A program made the translations under genes and the position numbers. A stretch of DNA of 64,000 bases from Lachnospiraceae bacterium (GTDB lineage Bacteria; Bacillota; Clostridia; Lachnospirales; Lachnospiraceae). The stretch spans positions 1 through 64,000 of the forward strand of contig JAFXFO010000027.1 in the NCBI GenBank assembly GCA_017520425.1. Direction: 5' to 3'. The notes below the pieces were generated by a model, which had not been told where the DNA came from, ran no database searches, and was given only the letters and a program-made list of their open reading frames with translations. Shown piece after piece: positions 7,102-17,000 of this stretch. Every line of letters starts with the position of its first letter. Positions within the stretch are counted from its first letter, which is position 1.

Positions 7102-9012
7102 ATGAAAAAAAAGATTGCCGTATTTGCCAATGGTTGGAGTAATGAATATCTGGAATTAGTATTAGAGGGTGCTAAGAATCGTGCTGCAGAAGACAATATT
7201 GATTTGTTTGTATTTTTGAATTATTCTTCCGGTAGCGAGAGTGACCCCGGTAATGTTGGGGAAAGCATGATATTTAGTTTGCCTAATATTGCGGATTTTG
7301 ATGCTGTGTTATTGATGGGGAATACCATTAATATGGCTTATGAGCGTAAAGAATTGCGTGAAAAGATATTGAAGTACAAGATTCCGGCCATTAGTTTAGA
7401 ATATCCGATGCAAGATATTCCCTATATCGGTACAGATACGTATCAGGGTATTTATAACTTGATGTTACACGTGTTAGCAGTTCATCATGCACATGATTTC
7501 GTTTTCATGAGCGGTCCCAGAAGCAATCAGGAAAGCGAAAGCAGAAAAAGGGCAGTAGAGGATGCACTGGAAACGGCCGGATTAGTATTGAGAGAAGAGA
7601 ATATTATTGAAGCCGATTGGTCCTATTTTGTATCATATGATAAGACAATAGAATATGTAAATACTCATGATAAGTTACCTGATGCCATTGTATGTGCTAA
7701 CGATGAGATGGCTATCGGTGTATGTGCCGCACTGGATTTTATGAAGGTGCGTGTACCGGATGATGTGATTGTAACCGGTTGCGACTATTTGAGAAGAGGG
7801 CAAGACTTTTTCCCTATTTTGTCTACAGTGGGACGAGAGTGGGATAAACTTGGCTATCAGGGTATGGATATGCTGATTCAGCAGATGAACGGTGCAGAAA
7901 TACCTATGAATACCGTTTTACAATCTACTCCGATTGTGGGAGAGAGCTGCGGATGTAATGTGAGCCTGACTAAGTCTGATGAGAGATTACATTCTATTAT
8001 TGCTAATTATCGAGTGCAAAGAGAAGATGCCATTAACGAATGGCAGTTACGTTATATTGATGAATTGTTTTCTAAGAAGAATTCCGTAGATGGATTAAAG
8101 GAAAGTATGAGAAATACTTTCCAGGATAACCATTCCTTTGAGGGCGAAAATTTTATGCTTTGCATTGTGGATCGTTATTTTGAAGAAAAGGAAAGCTGGG
8201 AAGAATTAAAACTGGGTGAGTTGACAGAACGCATGGATGTTTATGTGAATCTGGTTGATGGAAAAGCTGTTATCACGGATAAATTCCCTACAAAAGATTT
8301 ATTGCCTTATTATGACGGCAATACAGAAGAAACTCAGGTTTACTTGTTTATACCTTTAAATACAAAATTGACCAGCATAGGCTATATGGTCCAAAAGAAC
8401 AATTTAAAACGTGTATACGAGCAAAGCATTTATGTATGGCTTCGTCGTGTCAGCCAGGATTTGGAACGTGTGAAGCAGAATATCCGAGTGGAAGAACTGA
8501 ATAAGAAGCTGAAGGAAGTTTCGATTACGGATGCTTTGACCGGACTTCGTAATCGTACCGGATTTGATGTATTGGCATTGCCTTGCTTATTGGAATGCCA
8601 GAAGCAGGGGAAGCATAGTGCTATCGTATTTGCAGATGTAAATCAGATGAAGCTGATTAATGATAAACATGGACATTTACAAGGAGATTTGGCACTGTGT
8701 ACCGTAGCAGAAGCCATCAAAAAGGCGCTTCCGGAGAACTGGGTTGCAGTTCGGTATGGCGGAGATGAATTCCTCATGGTTGGTGAGTGTCGCGATGCAC
8801 AGGATGCAGATGAGATTACAGAGAATTTAAGGGTGGAATTGGAGACACTTAAGAGTAAGAGAAGGCTGAGCTTTAATTTGTCGGTTAGTATCGGTTCTGT
8901 GGTAATGTATCCGGAAGAGAATAACAATTTGGAAGAATACTTAAGAAGAGCGGATGAAGCCATGTATGTGGCAAAGCAGTATTTCCATGAGACACAGGCA
9001 AGTTTGATTTAA
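7102..9012 (+). CDS. LacI-type ligand-binding domain fused to GGDEF diguanylate cyclase
   Basis: Predicted soluble protein of 636 residues that would make cyclic di-GMP in response to a small ligand. Residues about 3-285 resemble the periplasmic-binding-like sensor half of LacI/GalR regulators (FANGW, VCANDEMAIGV, a DVIVTGCD strand), without a DNA-binding headpiece and without a signal peptide. A middle region with a short coiled segment follows, and the C-terminal GGDEF domain has DALTGLRNRTGF and an intact RYGGDEF near residue 551. The ATG at 7102 is preferred because GGAG stands seven bases upstream; one at 7090 lacks a site. A TATAAT at 7013-7018 with a weak TTGTTT 16 bp upstream is the likely promoter. 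No c-di-GMP riboswitch is seen in the window. Confidence 0.9.
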   Translation: MKKKIAVFANGWSNEYLELVLEGAKNRAAEDNIDLFVFLNYSSGSESDPGNVGESMIFSLPNIADFDAVLLMGNTINMAYERKELREKILKYKIPAISLEYPMQDIPYIGTDTYQGIYNLMLHVLAVHHAHDFVFMSGPRSNQESESRKRAVEDALETAGLVLREENIIEADWSYFVSYDKTIEYVNTHDKLPDAIVCANDEMAIGVCAALDFMKVRVPDDVIVTGCDYLRRGQDFFPILSTVGREWDKLGYQGMDMLIQQMNGAEIPMNTVLQSTPIVGESCGCNVSLTKSDERLHSIIANYRVQREDAINEWQLRYIDELFSKKNSVDGLKESMRNTFQDNHSFEGENFMLCIVDRYFEEKESWEELKLGELTERMDVYVNLVDGKAVITDKFPTKDLLPYYDGNTEETQVYLFIPLNTKLTSIGYMVQKNNLKRVYEQSIYVWLRRVSQDLERVKQNIRVEELNKKLKEVSITDALTGLRNRTGFDVLALPCLLECQKQGKHSAIVFADVNQMKLINDKHGHLQGDLALCTVAEAIKKALPENWVAVRYGGDEFLMVGECRDAQDADEITENLRVELETLKSKRRLSFNLSVSIGSVVMYPEENNNLEEYLRRADEAMYVAKQYFHETQASLI

Positions 9013-9018
9013 TAACAG

Positions 9019-9048
9019 GAAGGAACAACAAGGGTTGTTCCTTCTTTT
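9019..9048 (+). terminator. Terminator after the GGDEF gene
   Basis: Eleven-pair stem GAAGGAACAAC/GTTGTTCCTTC with a four-base loop and T run, directly after the stop codon. Confidence 0.88.
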
Positions 9049-9083
9049 CAAGTAGAACTCACATAATGTGAGGAGGAGGTTTT

Positions 9084-9620
9084 ATGAGAGTAGGAATGGG
9101 CTATGATGTACATCGTCTGGTGGAAGGACGGGATTTAATCATGGGAGGCGTGAAGATTCCTTACGAGAAGGGTCTTCTCGGACATTCGGATGCGGATGTG
9201 CTTCTTCATGCCATATCCGATGCTTTGTTGGGAGCAGCGGCGCTTGGTGATATCGGGAAGCATTTTCCGGATACGGATCCGGCTTATAAAGGGATATCCT
9301 CTCTTTTGTTATTGCAGAAGGTGGGAGAGCTTTTGGAAGAGAAGGGCTATCTGATTGAAAATATTGATGCCACTATCATTGCACAGGCACCTAAGATGCG
9401 CCCCCATATTGATACCATGCGGGAGAATATAGCAGGAGCTTTGGGGATTTCAATAGAACAGGTAAATGTAAAGGCCACCACGGAGGAAGGCTTAGGCTTT
9501 ACCGGAACAGGAGAAGGGATTTCTTCCCAGGCTATTTGCCTGCTGACCAGTCCCTTTAATCTGGTAGCAGAGGATGTAAGCGGCAATAAATGTGCCGGTT
9601 GTCAAGGTTGCGGCAAGTAA
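9084..9620 (+). CDS. ispF: 2-C-methyl-D-erythritol 2,4-cyclodiphosphate synthase
   Basis: MEP-pathway enzyme that cyclises CDP-methylerythritol 2-phosphate to MECDP with release of CMP. The 178-residue protein begins [11 protein letters not shown] with the metal-binding D8 and H10, followed by [12 protein letters not shown] with the third metal ligand, and FPDTDP and [11 protein letters not shown] for substrate and trimer contacts. GAGGAGG precedes the ATG. It is about 20 residues longer than the common 157; the extra tail ends in CAGCQGCGK, a small cysteine-rich tag of unknown role. It has its own terminator upstream and a new promoter downstream, so it is probably monocistronic. Confidence 0.95.
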   Translation: MRVGMGYDVHRLVEGRDLIMGGVKIPYEKGLLGHSDADVLLHAISDALLGAAALGDIGKHFPDTDPAYKGISSLLLLQKVGELLEEKGYLIENIDATIIAQAPKMRPHIDTMRENIAGALGISIEQVNVKATTEEGLGFTGTGEGISSQAICLLTSPFNLVAEDVSGNKCAGCQGCGK

Positions 9621-9656
9621 ACGAAGGAATGTCTGAGGGAGGGAAGAATTGCCCTA

Positions 9657-9685
9657 TTGACAAATGCGGATATTTTGCATATTCT
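9657..9685 (+). promoter_or_regulatory. Sigma-A promoter of the cysE-cysS operon
   Basis: TTGACA at 9657-9662, 17-bp spacer, TATTCT at 9680-9685. Transcription would start near 9692, at the 5' edge of the T-box leader. Confidence 0.8.
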
Positions 9686-9691
9686 AAAGAA

Positions 9692-9949
9692 TAGATAGAG
9701 AAAAACTGTGAACGAAAAGAGTACTCCAAGGAAAGTCACAGGGAGGGCGTGTCGGCGACTGGAAGCATGCCTGATGGAAGATGGAGGAAGTGCATTCGGG
9801 AGTTGGTTTTGCGAAGGTGCCTATAAACGGCAAACTAGCAGAACTCGTAGGCGTGCGTTAAACGCATTGAGGGAAAGGCAGATTTGCCTTTAAAAAGAGT
9901 GGAACCGCGGATAAATTCGTCTCTTAGGGAGGAGTTTATCCGTTTTTTT
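9692..9949 (+). promoter_or_regulatory. T-box leader, probably cysteine-specific
   Basis: The leader opens with GAACGAAAAGAGTA, typical of stem I, and carries the T-box core AGAGTGGAACCGCGG at about 9895-9910. The antiterminator competes with a terminator, CGGATAAA pairing with TTTATCCG before a T run ending at 9949. Uncharged tRNA pairs its CCA end with the T-box and keeps the downstream genes on. The genes cysE and cysS and a TGC in the segment GAAGTGCATTCGG near 9790 point to tRNA(Cys); the specifier position was judged by eye. Confidence 0.9.
9908..9949 (+). terminator. Regulated terminator of the T-box
   Basis: Stem CGGATAAA/TTTATCCG followed by seven T residues. It overlaps the 3' end of the T-box sequence, so it is the off state of the riboswitch. 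Confidence 0.85.
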
Positions 9950-10003
9950 CGCGAATAAGGAAGGCGAAGCCTTTCGAGTCTGCTTATGAGAGGAGATTTG
10001 CTT

Positions 10004-10687
10004 ATGGGCTTTATCAGTAATATCAAAGAAGAGATAAAAATCGTACAAGAGCGTGACCCGGCCATTCATTCCAAGATGGAAGTGCTTTTGTATCCCAGCT
10101 TTAAGGTAATGCTTCATTATCGGCTGGCTCATAAGTTGTATAAGAAAGGGCATTATTTCTGGGCCAGATACATTTCCCAGAGAGCTGCCAGAAAGACCGG
10201 TATCGAGATTCATCCCGGTGCTCAGATTGGTAAGGGATTTTTTATTGACCATGGGAATGGTGTTATTATCGGGGAAACCACAATTATCGGAGACAATGTA
10301 ACTCTTTATCAGGGAGTCACCTTAGGGGGTACCGGTAAGGAGCATGGCAAGCGTCATCCCACCATCGGTAATAATGTAATGATCAGTGCCGGAGCTAAGG
10401 TACTTGGTTCCTTTACCATCGGGGATAATTCCAAAATCGGTGCCGGAAGCGTAGTGCTTCATGAGGTGCCGCCCGGATCCACGGTAGTGGGTGTGCCGGG
10501 ACGTGTGGTGAAGCGTATGAATACGGCATTGCCACAGGAAACTATGAACCAGACCGATTTGCCCGACCCGGTCAAGGAAGATATTGCAGCACTCATGCGT
10601 GCCAATGCAGAATTAACCAGTCGTTTGATTGATTTGGAAGAGGCTATAGAAAAGATAAAAAAGGAGAATGAAGATGAAACTGTTTAA
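10004..10687 (+). CDS. cysE: Serine O-acetyltransferase
   Basis: Acetylates serine to O-acetylserine, the first step of cysteine synthesis. The 227-residue product shows the family order: an N-terminal helical part ([15 protein letters not shown]), then a left-handed parallel beta helix of hexapeptide repeats with [21 protein letters not shown] and [16 protein letters not shown], ending in VVGVPGRVV. The ATG at 10004 has GGAG eight bases before; an upstream ATG at 9986 would place the site inside the gene. The C-terminal tail is charged and helical. First gene behind the T-box; its last 14 bases overlap cysS. Confidence 0.96.
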   Translation: MGFISNIKEEIKIVQERDPAIHSKMEVLLYPSFKVMLHYRLAHKLYKKGHYFWARYISQRAARKTGIEIHPGAQIGKGFFIDHGNGVIIGETTIIGDNVTLYQGVTLGGTGKEHGKRHPTIGNNVMISAGAKVLGSFTIGDNSKIGAGSVVLHEVPPGSTVVGVPGRVVKRMNTALPQETMNQTDLPDPVKEDIAALMRANAELTSRLIDLEEAIEKIKKENEDETV

Positions 10688-12077
10688 TACCTTAACCAGA
10701 AATGTAGAAGAGTTTAAGCCCAATGTGGAAGGCAAGGTAAATATGTATACCTGCGGACCTACCGTGTATCATTTTGCACATATTGGTAATTTGAGAAGTT
10801 ATATCATGGAGGACGTACTGGAGAAGACCTTACGTTACGCAGGCTATGATGTAAAGCGTGTTATGAATATTACAGACGTAGGACACCTTTCTTCTGATGC
10901 GGATACCGGCGAGGATAAGATGCTTAAGGGTGCAAAGCGTGAAAATAAGACGGTTATGGATATTGCAAAGTTCTATACCGATGCGTTCTTTGCAGATTGC
11001 GCTAAGTTAAATATCAAGACTCCCGATGTGGTAGAGCCTGCTACCAATTGTATTGACAGCTTCATCGAAATGATTGAGAAGCTTTTAGAGAAGGGCTATG
11101 CATATCAGGCAGGAGAGAATATTTATTTTGATACTTCAAAGCTTCAGAACTACTATGTATTCGGCAATCAGAACGAGGAAGAGTTGATGGTTGGTGTGCG
11201 TGATGATGTAACCGAGGACACCAACAAGAAGAATAAGAATGATTTCGTACTGTGGTTTACTAAGTCTAAGTTTGAAGACCAGGCACTGAAGTGGGATAGC
11301 CCTTGGGGCGTAGGATATCCCGGCTGGCATATTGAGTGTTCTTGCATCAGTATGAAGCATTTGGGCGAGTATATGGATATCCACTGCGGCGGTATTGACA
11401 ATATGTTCCCTCACCACACCAACGAAATCGCACAGAGTGAGGCGTACCTTGGACATAAGTGGTGTAATTATTGGTTTCACGTACATCATTTGAACGACCA
11501 GACCGGCAAGATGAGTAAGTCTAAGGGTGAATTCCTGACCGTATCCCTGATTGAAAGCAAGGGCTACAATCCTTTGGCCTACAGACTGTTTTGCTTGCAG
11601 TCTCATTACAGAAAGCCTCTGGTATTCTCTTATGAAGCATTGGATCAGGCTACCGGTACCTACAATAAGTTAAAGAACCGTGTGGCTGTGTTGGCTAAGG
11701 ATGGTGCCGTGAACGAAGCAACAGTGGCAGAATACAAGGCAAAATTCGTAGAAGCAGTGGGCAATGATGTGAACACATCCATGGGTATTACTTTACTGTA
11801 TGATGTATTGAAGGCGGACTTGGATGATGCTACCAAGCGCGCCATCATCGGTAGCTTCGATGAAGTATTGGGCCTTGATTTATTGAAGGAAGAAGTGGTA
11901 GCAGAGCCCGCCGTAGATGCTGAGCTGGAAGCTTATGTACTGGCAAAGATTGAAGAGCGTAAGGCAGCAAAGAAGGAAAAGAACTTTGAACTGGCAGATG
12001 CTATTCGTGCAGAGCTGTTAGAGAAGGGTGTGGAAATCAAGGATACCCGTGAAGGAGTAGTATGGAAGCTGGTTTAA
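10674..12077 (+). CDS. cysS: Cysteinyl-tRNA synthetase
   Basis: Class I synthetase charging tRNA(Cys), 467 residues. TCGPTVY carries the first zinc cysteine, HIGN is the HIGH motif, ECSCISM and the [11 protein letters not shown] segment provide further zinc and active-site residues, and KMSKSKG is the classical KMSKS loop. The start at 10674 is seven bases after AAGGAG; the ATG at 10668 is too close to it. It overlaps cysE upstream and mrnC downstream, so cysE, cysS and mrnC are translationally coupled under the same T-box. The enzyme thus shares control with the supply of its own amino acid. Confidence 0.97.
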   Translation: MKLFNTLTRNVEEFKPNVEGKVNMYTCGPTVYHFAHIGNLRSYIMEDVLEKTLRYAGYDVKRVMNITDVGHLSSDADTGEDKMLKGAKRENKTVMDIAKFYTDAFFADCAKLNIKTPDVVEPATNCIDSFIEMIEKLLEKGYAYQAGENIYFDTSKLQNYYVFGNQNEEELMVGVRDDVTEDTNKKNKNDFVLWFTKSKFEDQALKWDSPWGVGYPGWHIECSCISMKHLGEYMDIHCGGIDNMFPHHTNEIAQSEAYLGHKWCNYWFHVHHLNDQTGKMSKSKGEFLTVSLIESKGYNPLAYRLFCLQSHYRKPLVFSYEALDQATGTYNKLKNRVAVLAKDGAVNEATVAEYKAKFVEAVGNDVNTSMGITLLYDVLKADLDDATKRAIIGSFDEVLGLDLLKEEVVAEPAVDAELEAYVLAKIEERKAAKKEKNFELADAIRAELLEKGVEIKDTREGVVWKLV

Positions 12078-12502
12078 GCTTATTAGGACAGATAAAGAAG
12101 GAATTTCAGTGTAAAGAGGTGGATGTGCGTGCCTATTCCCCTCTTACACTGGCATACATAGGGGATGCGGTATATGAGATGGTGATTCGTACCGTCATCG
12201 TGGAACGTGCCAACAAAGCGGCAAATGAACTTCATAAAAAGACGGTAAAGTATGTACAGGCGGGAACCCAGGCGGCTATGATTATGGCACTGCAGGATAT
12301 TCTGACGGAGGACGAGCTGGCCGTATTTAAGCGAGGCCGCAATGCCAAGTCCAACACATCCGCTAAGAATGCATCTATCACGGATTATCGGAAGGCTACG
12401 GGGTTTGAAGCTTTGATAGGCTTTCTGTATCTGATGGATGATATGGACAGAGTGCTGTTTTTGGTGAAGGAAGGAATTGAAAGAGTAGGGTTGAGTATAT
12501 AA
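12062..12502 (+). CDS. mrnC: Mini-ribonuclease 3
   Basis: Dimeric RNase III-like enzyme without a double-stranded RNA-binding domain, known in Bacillus for 23S rRNA 3' maturation. The 146-residue product has the catalytic helix motif LAYIGDAVYE and the second acidic helix KATGFEALIGFLYL, matching the family length and order. It begins inside the last codons of cysS with GAAGGAG at 12051-12057 as ribosome site. The cysS-mrnC-rlmB order is standard in Firmicutes. Confidence 0.94.
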   Translation: MEAGLSLLGQIKKEFQCKEVDVRAYSPLTLAYIGDAVYEMVIRTVIVERANKAANELHKKTVKYVQAGTQAAMIMALQDILTEDELAVFKRGRNAKSNTSAKNASITDYRKATGFEALIGFLYLMDDMDRVLFLVKEGIERVGLSI

Positions 12503-12517
12503 GAGAGGGAAGATACC

Positions 12518-13258
12518 ATGGGATATCAGGAATTAACAATCGAAGGAAGAAATGCAGTAATTGAGGCCTACCGTTCCGGGAAGCCCATTGATAAGATTTT
12601 TATATTGGACGGTTGTCAGGATGGTCCCATGATGACCATTAAGAGAGAGGCCAAAAAGCATGATACTTTGGTGAAGTTTGTGAGCAAGGAGCGTTTGGAT
12701 CAGATGTCCGAAACCGGCAAGCATCAGGGGGTTATCGCCTATGCGGCAGCTTACGAGTATGCGGAGGTAGAGGATATTTTGCAGGCGGCAAGGGATAAGA
12801 ATGAACCTCCGTTTATTTTCTTATTGGATAATATTGAGGACCCGCATAACTTGGGTGCCATTATCCGTACCGCTAATCTGGCAGGAGCACATGGCGTAAT
12901 CATTCCGAAAAACCGTGCAGCAGGACTGACAGCTACGGTGGCACGTACCTCGGCAGGTGCTTTGAATTATACTCCGGTAGCGAAGGTGACGAACCTGGCC
13001 AAGACCATCGAGGATTTAAAGAAGGAAGGCTTGTGGTTTGTGTGTGCGGATATGGGCGGAACCACCATGTATCAGCTGGATTTGAAGGGGGCCATCGGAC
13101 TTGTTATCGGCAATGAAGGAGAAGGTGTGGGACGTCTGGTGAAGGAAAAGTGTGATATGATTGCTTCTATCCCCATGAAGGGCGACATTGATTCCTTAAA
13201 TGCTTCCGTGGCAGCAGGTGTGCTGGCTTATGAAATCGTAAGACAAAGATTGCAGTAA
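12518..13258 (+). CDS. rlmB: 23S rRNA (guanosine-2'-O-)-methyltransferase RlmB family
   Basis: SpoU-class knotted methyltransferase, predicted to methylate the 2'-O of a 23S rRNA guanosine (G2251 in E. coli numbering). The 246-residue product has the N-terminal SpoU substrate-binding domain (IEGRNAVIEAYRSG) and the three knot motifs: DNIEDPHNLGAIIRTA, the GLVIGNEGEGV strand and SLNASVAAGVLAYE. It lies 15 bases after mrnC in the same operon. The family assignment is firm, the exact target site is by analogy. Confidence 0.94.
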   Translation: MGYQELTIEGRNAVIEAYRSGKPIDKIFILDGCQDGPMMTIKREAKKHDTLVKFVSKERLDQMSETGKHQGVIAYAAAYEYAEVEDILQAARDKNEPPFIFLLDNIEDPHNLGAIIRTANLAGAHGVIIPKNRAAGLTATVARTSAGALNYTPVAKVTNLAKTIEDLKKEGLWFVCADMGGTTMYQLDLKGAIGLVIGNEGEGVGRLVKEKCDMIASIPMKGDIDSLNASVAAGVLAYEIVRQRLQ

Positions 13259-13273
13259 AACAGTGGAGGAAAT

Positions 13274-13885
13274 ATGTATATAAACTACGAGCAGGAAAGC
13301 GATGAAAGCCTCATAGAGCGTCTGCGGGACGGAGAGAGTACCATCGTGGATTATATCATGAATAAGTACAAGTATCTGGTGAGAAGTAAGGCCCAGGCCA
13401 TGTACATCCTGGGTGCTGATACGGAGGACCTGATACAGGAAGGCATGATAGGGCTTTTTAAGGCGGTAAGGGACTATGATTGCGGCAGGGATGCCAGCTT
13501 CTTTACTTTTGCGGAGCTTTGTATCAGCCGGCAGATGTATACGGCGGTACAGGCCTCTCAGCGAAAAAAGCATGCCCCCTTAAATACTTATATTTCTTTG
13601 TACGGTGAGCAGAAGGAAAAGGGTGAGGGAGCACCTTTGGAGGAGATTCTTTCTTCCGGAGCCGGTAGTAATCCGGAGACATTATTTCTGGATAAGGAAC
13701 GTATGGAGTATCTGGAGGGAGAGATAGACAAGGAGCTTAGCACCTTTGAAAAGCAGGTGCTGGATTTGTACTTGACCGGAATGAGCTATTCCCAGATTGC
13801 CAAGGTCCTTGGAAAAGAGGAAAAATCCACTGACAATGCCTTACAAAGAGTGAAAGCAAAGATTAAGAAAATTCTGAAAAACTAA
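13274..13885 (+). CDS. sigH: RNA polymerase sigma factor SigH (Spo0H)
   Basis: Sigma-70 family factor of 203 residues. Region 2 has the ADTEDLIQEGMIGLFKAV stretch that contacts the polymerase, followed by the DNA-binding CISRQMYTAVQAS. Region 4 near the C-terminus has YLTGMSYSQIAKVLG as the -35 helix-turn-helix. Length and position directly after rlmB match SigH of spore-forming Firmicutes, where it drives early sporulation and competence genes. Presence of the gene does not prove that this organism sporulates. A strong terminator ends the five-gene operon. Confidence 0.93.
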   Translation: MYINYEQESDESLIERLRDGESTIVDYIMNKYKYLVRSKAQAMYILGADTEDLIQEGMIGLFKAVRDYDCGRDASFFTFAELCISRQMYTAVQASQRKKHAPLNTYISLYGEQKEKGEGAPLEEILSSGAGSNPETLFLDKERMEYLEGEIDKELSTFEKQVLDLYLTGMSYSQIAKVLGKEEKSTDNALQRVKAKIKKILKN

Positions 13886-13920
13886 GATAAAGTGTAGAAA
13901 GCTACGCTTTATCTTTTTTT
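13885..13920 (+). terminator. Terminator of the cysE-sigH operon
   Basis: Thirteen-pair stem AGATAAAGTGTAG/CTACGCTTTATCT with loop AAAG and a long T run, starting at the sigH stop. Confidence 0.92.
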
Positions 13921-13944
13921 AATACTTTAATACAGGTTATTTTA

Positions 13945-13982
13945 TTGACTTTGACAAAACGCAAGAATATAATAAATTGCGT
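13945..13982 (+). promoter_or_regulatory. RND pump promoter with a palindrome over the -10
   Basis: TTGACT at 13945-13950, 17-bp spacer, TATAAT at 13968-13973. The palindrome ACGCAA (13959-13964) / TTGCGT (13977-13982) brackets the -10, where a repressor would block polymerase. The 14-mer TTGACAAAACGCAA here recurs in the tRNA promoter at 6646-6659. Confidence 0.6.
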
Positions 13983-14018
13983 GAAAAAATGTGCTTTTGT
14001 GAAAATAGGGAGTAATTT

Positions 14019-17000
14019 ATGATTTCAAAATTCAGTGTAAAAAAACCATATACTGTGCTGGTAGGTGTGATATTATCCATCGTATTGGGTGTCGTATCCT
14101 TTACTAAGATGACCACGGATTTACTGCCCAGTATCAGTTTGCCATATGTAATCGTTATGACTACATATCCCGGTGCCAGTCCGGAGACCGTGGAAATGGC
14201 GGTGACCAAGCCGGTAGAAGCGTCCATGGCAACAGTCAGCAATATTCAAAGTGTCAGTTCCATGTCCGCAGAGAATTATTCCTTAGTAATACTGGAGTTT
14301 GCCCAGTCAGCGGATATGAATGCGGTATCCTTGGAAATTAGGGAGAATCTGGACCAGATTACTTCCTATTGGGATGAGACCGTGGGCAACCCCATCATCA
14401 TGAAGCTGAACCCGGATATGCTGCCGGTTATGATTGCCGCAGTGGGTGTAGATGGTATGGAGCATGCCGAAATCAGTCAATACGTACAGGAAACTATTAT
14501 GCCGGAGCTGGAAAGTGTCGAAGGTGTAGCCAGCGTCAGTGCAGATGGTTTATTAGAGGAGCAGATCAATGTCATCATCCGTCAGGATAAGGTGGATGAA
14601 CTGAATGAAAAGATATATGCTGCCATCGATGAGAAGATGGAGGAAGCAGCACAGGAAATCGCAGACGGCAAGCAGAAACTGGAGGATGGCGAGAAGGAAT
14701 TAGCCGACGGTAAGGCGGAGATTGTCAGCGGTCAGCAGGAGTTAAATGACGGCAAGAAAGAGATAGAAGACGGCGAAAAGGAGTTGGAGCAGAAGAAAAA
14801 AGAAACCATCGAGGAATTGGCAAAGACCAAGAATGAGTTACTTACTGCAAAAGCCAGCTTAGAATCCACCAAGATGACGATTACCACCGGTCTGGCCACA
14901 GCGGAAGGGTATCAGACTGCTATCAATAATATGGAGCCCTTGCTGGAGGTAAGAGGGAAGTATGAGGATGCCTATGACAGACTGCAGAATGCCAGGGAAG
15001 AGTTTGAAAGCGTGTCCGACTCCGATTCATCTACTATAAATGTTGATAATGCCAAGAAAGAAATAGAGGATTTGAAAAAGTCCTATGTAGATAATAGTAT
15101 GATGCAGACCCTTGCATCTTCAGAGGAGACTTTGGGTACCCTTGTTACTACCCTAAAGACGCTTGATTGGTGTTCCGAGGAAGACCATGATGTGGTTGTG
15201 GAAAATATGACCATGCTGGATGTTTTGGTAGGTGTGTCCATGCTGAAGATGGAGAGTGACTTAAGCAATGCCACCCAGGGATTAGGCTTGGAAGCCTACA
15301 AAGTACTGATGAATCAGACCATGGTTACCATTGAAGATGGCTTGAAAAAGGTAAATCAGGGGCTTGTAGAAATCGAAAAGGGTGAGATGACGGCAGCCAT
15401 TGAGTTTTCCAATGCCTCCATGCAGTTGGCTTTGGGCAAAATGCAGATGGAATCCGCACAGGCACAATTGGATGCTGCTTTGGAGCAGATTAATGCCGGT
15501 CAGGACCAGATGAATGAGGCAAAGGACCAACTGGAAGAGGGTGAGAAACAGTTTGAGGATGCCAAGGAAGATGCTTATAAGCAGGCCGATATGACTGAGA
15601 TTCTTACAGTGGATACCATAAAAGGACTTTTGACTGCTCAGAATTTCTCCATGCCCGCAGGCTATGTAACTGAAGCAGGTGTGGATTATCTGGTGCGTGT
15701 AGGCGATAAGCCCGATGATATTGAAGAACTGAAAAAGTTGCCCCTTATGGATTTGCATATGGATGGGGTGCCGGTAATCACTTTGGAGGATGTGGCGGAC
15801 GTATTTTACAGTGATAATAGTGCAGGTACCTATACCAATGTAAATGGCAGTGTGGGCTGTATGTTGACTATTCAGAAGCAGACCGGATATTCTACCGGTG
15901 AAGTGTCTGACTTACTGGGCGAACGCTTTAAGGAATTGATGGAAACAGAGGAAGGCCTGACCATTATTACCTTGATGGATCAGGGTATCTTCATTGATCT
16001 GGTTATGGATTCCATCATTAATAATGTGTTGTTTGGCGGTCTTTTGGCGATAGTGGTGTTGATTCTTTTCCTGAAGGATTTGCGTCCCACTATGGTGGTT
16101 GCATGTTCCATTCCCGTGAGCTTGGTGACTGCTATTGTATGTATGTATTTCAGCGGAGTAACGCTTAATGTAATATCTCTGTCCGGTCTGGCACTGGGTA
16201 TCGGTATGCTGGTGGATAACTCCATCGTAGTTATTGAGAATATTTATCGACTACGCAGCGAGGGATATTCTATGCGGGAGGCTGCTATCAAAGGTACCTC
16301 TGAAGTAGGCGGTGCGATTGTGGCATCTACATTGACTACCGTATGTGTATTCCTGCCTATTGTATTTACGGAGGGTATTACCAGACAGTTGTTTGTGGAT
16401 ATGGGGCTTACCATTGCGTATTCCCTGTTTGCCAGTCTGTTTATCGCTATGACAGTGGTGCCGGCTATGGCATCTAAGACCTTGAACAAGACCAAGAGTG
16501 TGCAGGACGGAAGATTTTTCGCAGGATTGGTTAAGGCATATACGAAGTTATTGGGGCTTGCTTTAAAGGCAAAATCCTTGGTTATTATTTTGTCTCTGGC
16601 ACTTTTGGTAATCAGTATTGCCGCTGCTTGGACCAATGGTACCGCATTTATGTCAGATATGGATTCAACGCAGTTGACAGTAACGGTTACGTTGCCGGAT
16701 GATGCGAAATTAGAAGATACGGCTGAACTTACCAATCAGGTGGTAGAGAGAATCCTGGAGATAGAGGATGTGAAGGATGTAGGTGCTATGCTGAGTGCTA
16801 CCTCCATGTCCACCTTTACCGGCGGTGGTGGCAGTACCACCGGTACTACCATATATGTAGTGGCCCATGATGATAAGACCATGACCAATGAGGAGATTGC
16901 GGATATTATTGAGGCAAAGACGGAGGATTTGAATGCAGAGATTGCCATCCAGACTTCCAGTATGGATATGTCTGCTTTGGGTGGTAGTGGTATTTCCATC

